Source: Fibrobacter sp. UWR3
GTDB lineage: Bacteria > Fibrobacterota > Fibrobacteria > Fibrobacterales > Fibrobacteraceae
Direction of reading: 5' to 3'
Length of the DNA stretch: 64,000 bases
NCBI RefSeq assembly: GCF_900143055.1
Contig: NZ_FRCW01000008.1
Coordinates: 124,001-188,000, forward strand
Positions 62,054 through 64,000 of this stretch are shown here, one piece after another. Below the pieces are notes generated by a model. It did not search any database. It had not been told where the DNA came from and was given only the letters and a program-made list of their open reading frames with translations. A program made the translations under genes and the position numbers. How positions within the stretch are numbered: the stretch's first letter is position 1; each line of letters starts with the position of its first letter.

Positions 62054-63087
62054 TACCGCTTGATTGCGAGGCTCTTGTCGATAATCATGTCAATGAGCTG
62101 GCTGTAGGTAATGCCGTTGCAGGCCGCCTGAGCCGGGAGAATCGACGTGGGAGTCATGCCCGGGAGCGTGTTCGTCTCGATGGCGTAAATCTGGCCATCC
62201 TTCGCGATGCGCACGTCCGTGCGGCTGTAGCCTGCACCGCCGAGCGCGAAGTGAGCGTTCTTGGCGAGTTCCTGGATGCGGGCCGTGAGTTCGGCAGGGA
62301 ATTCCGCGGGAGTCACTTCCTGACATTCACCGTTGTACTTCGCCTCGAAGTCGAAGTATTCACGGGTCGTCATGCGCATCTCGGTGGGCGGGAGCGGCTT
62401 TTCGCCTTCAATGTAGCCGCAGCTCGCTTCGCCGCCGGCAATAAACTTCTCGCAAAGCAGGCGGTTGGAATCCTTGAACAAGTCCTGCGCAATCTTGCCC
62501 GCTTCATCGAGATTCTTGGCAATGCCAATGCCGATGGAGGAGCCGCCCAGCGGATCCTTGATGACAAGCGGGAACCCGAGTTCGTCGGCGACGCTCACGA
62601 GCGTATCGCCCGTAAAGTCGTGCTTCCAGATGACGCGGTACGGCGGGGTCGGGATGCCGTTCGCGCGGTAGATTTCCTTGGACTTGATCTTGTCCATCGC
62701 AAGTGCCGAGGCAAGGAGCCCGCAACCCGTGTACGGGATGCCCCAGTTCTCGAGCAGGGCCTGGATGTGACCATCTTCGCCCCACTTGCCGTGCAGTGCC
62801 AAAAACGCGATGTCGGCAGCCGGGAGTTCGGAGAGGGCAGGGGACTTCTTGGTGCAGGCGGCCGTGCCTTCGAGGCTACGGAAGTAGTTGACCGAGAAAT
62901 TGTCCTTCTGGTAGGGGGAAAGTTCGCGGGCGGACCAGTGCCAGGTGCCGTCCTTGTCAATCAAAACGGGGTGGATATTGTAGCGTTCCGGGTTCATGGC
63001 GCGGACAACACCGGTGCCACTCACTACAGAAACATCGTGCTCGGTGGACGGACCACCCATCAGGACCAATACGCGTAAGCGGGACAT
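62053..63087 (-). CDS. ddl: D-alanine--D-alanine ligase
   Basis: A 344-residue ATP-grasp enzyme making the D-Ala-D-Ala dipeptide of peptidoglycan. LVLMGGPSTEHDVSVVSG at the N-terminus, LHGKWGEDGHIQALLE, YTGCGLLASALAMDK, the ATP-grasp loop KDPLGGSSIGIGIA, CEKFIAGGEASCGYIEG and the C-terminal YAIETNTLPGMTPTSILP are all present. AGAGG is seven bases before ATG 63087. It is divergent from the small 63239 gene. Confidence 0.96.
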   Translation of the reverse strand: MSRLRVLVLMGGPSTEHDVSVVSGTGVVRAMNPERYNIHPVLIDKDGTWHWSARELSPYQKDNFSVNYFRSLEGTAACTKKSPALSELPAADIAFLALHGKWGEDGHIQALLENWGIPYTGCGLLASALAMDKIKSKEIYRANGIPTPPYRVIWKHDFTGDTLVSVADELGFPLVIKDPLGGSSIGIGIAKNLDEAGKIAQDLFKDSNRLLCEKFIAGGEASCGYIEGEKPLPPTEMRMTTREYFDFEAKYNGECQEVTPAEFPAELTARIQELAKNAHFALGGAGYSRTDVRIAKDGQIYAIETNTLPGMTPTSILPAQAACNGITYSQLIDMIIDKSLAIKR

Positions 63088-63238
63088 AAAAACCTCTTTG
63101 TGAATTATATGCTTTAATTATAGTAAAACGCCGGTACGAGGCCGACGCCAAAGAACCATATTTAGGATTGTTTATCGTGTTAAAAAATCGCTACATAATA
63201 TGTAAAAATTTGTAGTTTATAAAGTAACGGTTGATACG

Positions 63239-63607
63239 ATGAAAATCGAACGCAGAAAAGTCGAATGTGTGGGCGAGTTTAACCCCAGAACCAAGGCGAG
63301 GCTCGTCGCCCTTTTGGGGCTTTCTGCGGCATTGTCCGTTCCGGCGGAGCCTCAGGGTAGCGATGCTGTTATTCCTGCGCCCCCGACGGATTCAACAAAC
63401 ACGATCACGCAAGATTCTACCGTTTCTTTATCCAGTTCATCTGATTCGACCGATACTCAGAAAGTACCAGAAAATACCAATATGCGTTGGTTGTTTGATC
63501 CAGATGCACTTGCCGGCATTATGGAAGATTCTGACGAAGAAATTTCCCCTGAAAATTTTGTTCAGAATGCTATTGAATCCGCAATCGAGCGGAATGTAAC
63601 GCGATGA
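63239..63607 (+). CDS. Small exported or disordered protein, unknown
   Basis: A 122-residue protein. Residues 1-36 contain a weak hydrophobic segment (ARLVALLGLSAALSVPAEP) that may be a signal peptide after an unusually long charged start. A Thr/Ser/Asp-rich disordered middle and a short acidic helix at the end (DALAGIMEDSDEEISPENF) follow. No Shine-Dalgarno is evident. It lies 30 nt before tgt and may share its transcript. I do not recognise a family. Confidence 0.6.
   Translation: MKIERRKVECVGEFNPRTKARLVALLGLSAALSVPAEPQGSDAVIPAPPTDSTNTITQDSTVSLSSSSDSTDTQKVPENTNMRWLFDPDALAGIMEDSDEEISPENFVQNAIESAIERNVTR

Positions 63608-64000
<393 letters not shown>

Overview
The window is a contiguous piece of a Fibrobacter-type chromosome (FCB superphylum). 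The evidence is a lipoprotein with a FISUMP domain (the Fibrobacter succinogenes major paralogous domain), several lipoproteins with poly-Ser linkers, a secreted GH5 cellulase with carbohydrate-binding modules and a type IX-like C-terminal tail, a Ton system with an extra ExbB-like component, and Bacteroidetes-like promoter boxes (TA-N2-TTTG). It holds about 60 protein genes, two tRNA genes (Gln-TTG and Lys-CTT), no rRNA and no CRISPR. Both ends cut a gene: trpB2 on the left and tgt on the right.

Layout. 1-4.3 kb: trpB2, a structured-RNA candidate, an SDR epimerase, mntP, tsaE and nspC. 4.4-6.9 kb: a secreted protein and a FecCD/FecE-type ABC importer pair. 6.9-11.1 kb: a sigma-54 activator with a pseudo-receiver, proC, and rho with a long Asn/Gln-rich disordered region. 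11.4-13.4 kb: folK, a deoxynucleoside kinase and panC. 13.4-13.9 kb: a cluster of palindromic elements. 13.9-21.8 kb: a CHASE2 adenylate/guanylate cyclase divergent from ftsK, then ispE, tRNA-Gln and rplY. 21.9-24.8 kb: a lone HsdR-N nuclease domain, the FISUMP lipoprotein and serS. 24.9-28.2 kb: a four-gene cassette (HprK-like kinase, S24/S26 peptidase, PqqD-like protein, ABC exporter) in which every junction is an ATGA overlap. This is the best candidate for an undescribed system. 28.3-36.1 kb: envelope genes (lptE, an OmpA-like protein with nine TSP3 repeats, an MltD-like transglycosylase with five LysM, an outer-membrane protein and an ankyrin lipoprotein). 36.2-41.4 kb: a six-gene Ton operon. 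41.4-50.5 kb: an MFS transporter, leuB, three lipoproteins and xerD. 50.5-53.6 kb: tRNA-Lys, trmFO and a stand-alone AICAR formyltransferase. 53.7-64 kb: the cellulase, a NifU-like protein, a DUF748/AsmA protein, a DUF218 protein, rimI, tsaB, ddl and tgt.

Two genome-wide habits stand out. First, at least nine genes carry a TA-N2-TTT(G) box exactly 4-5 nt before the start codon, which predicts leaderless mRNAs. The other genes have ordinary Shine-Dalgarno sequences. Second, many short intergenic gaps are filled with strictly 7-nt-phased tandem arrays. These run into the flanking stop or start codons and in two cases supply the start codon. A third layer is palindromic elements, including an 81-nt REP-like element present twice with compensatory stem changes. 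Two repeat insertions appear to have been absorbed into the N-termini of Ton-operon proteins.
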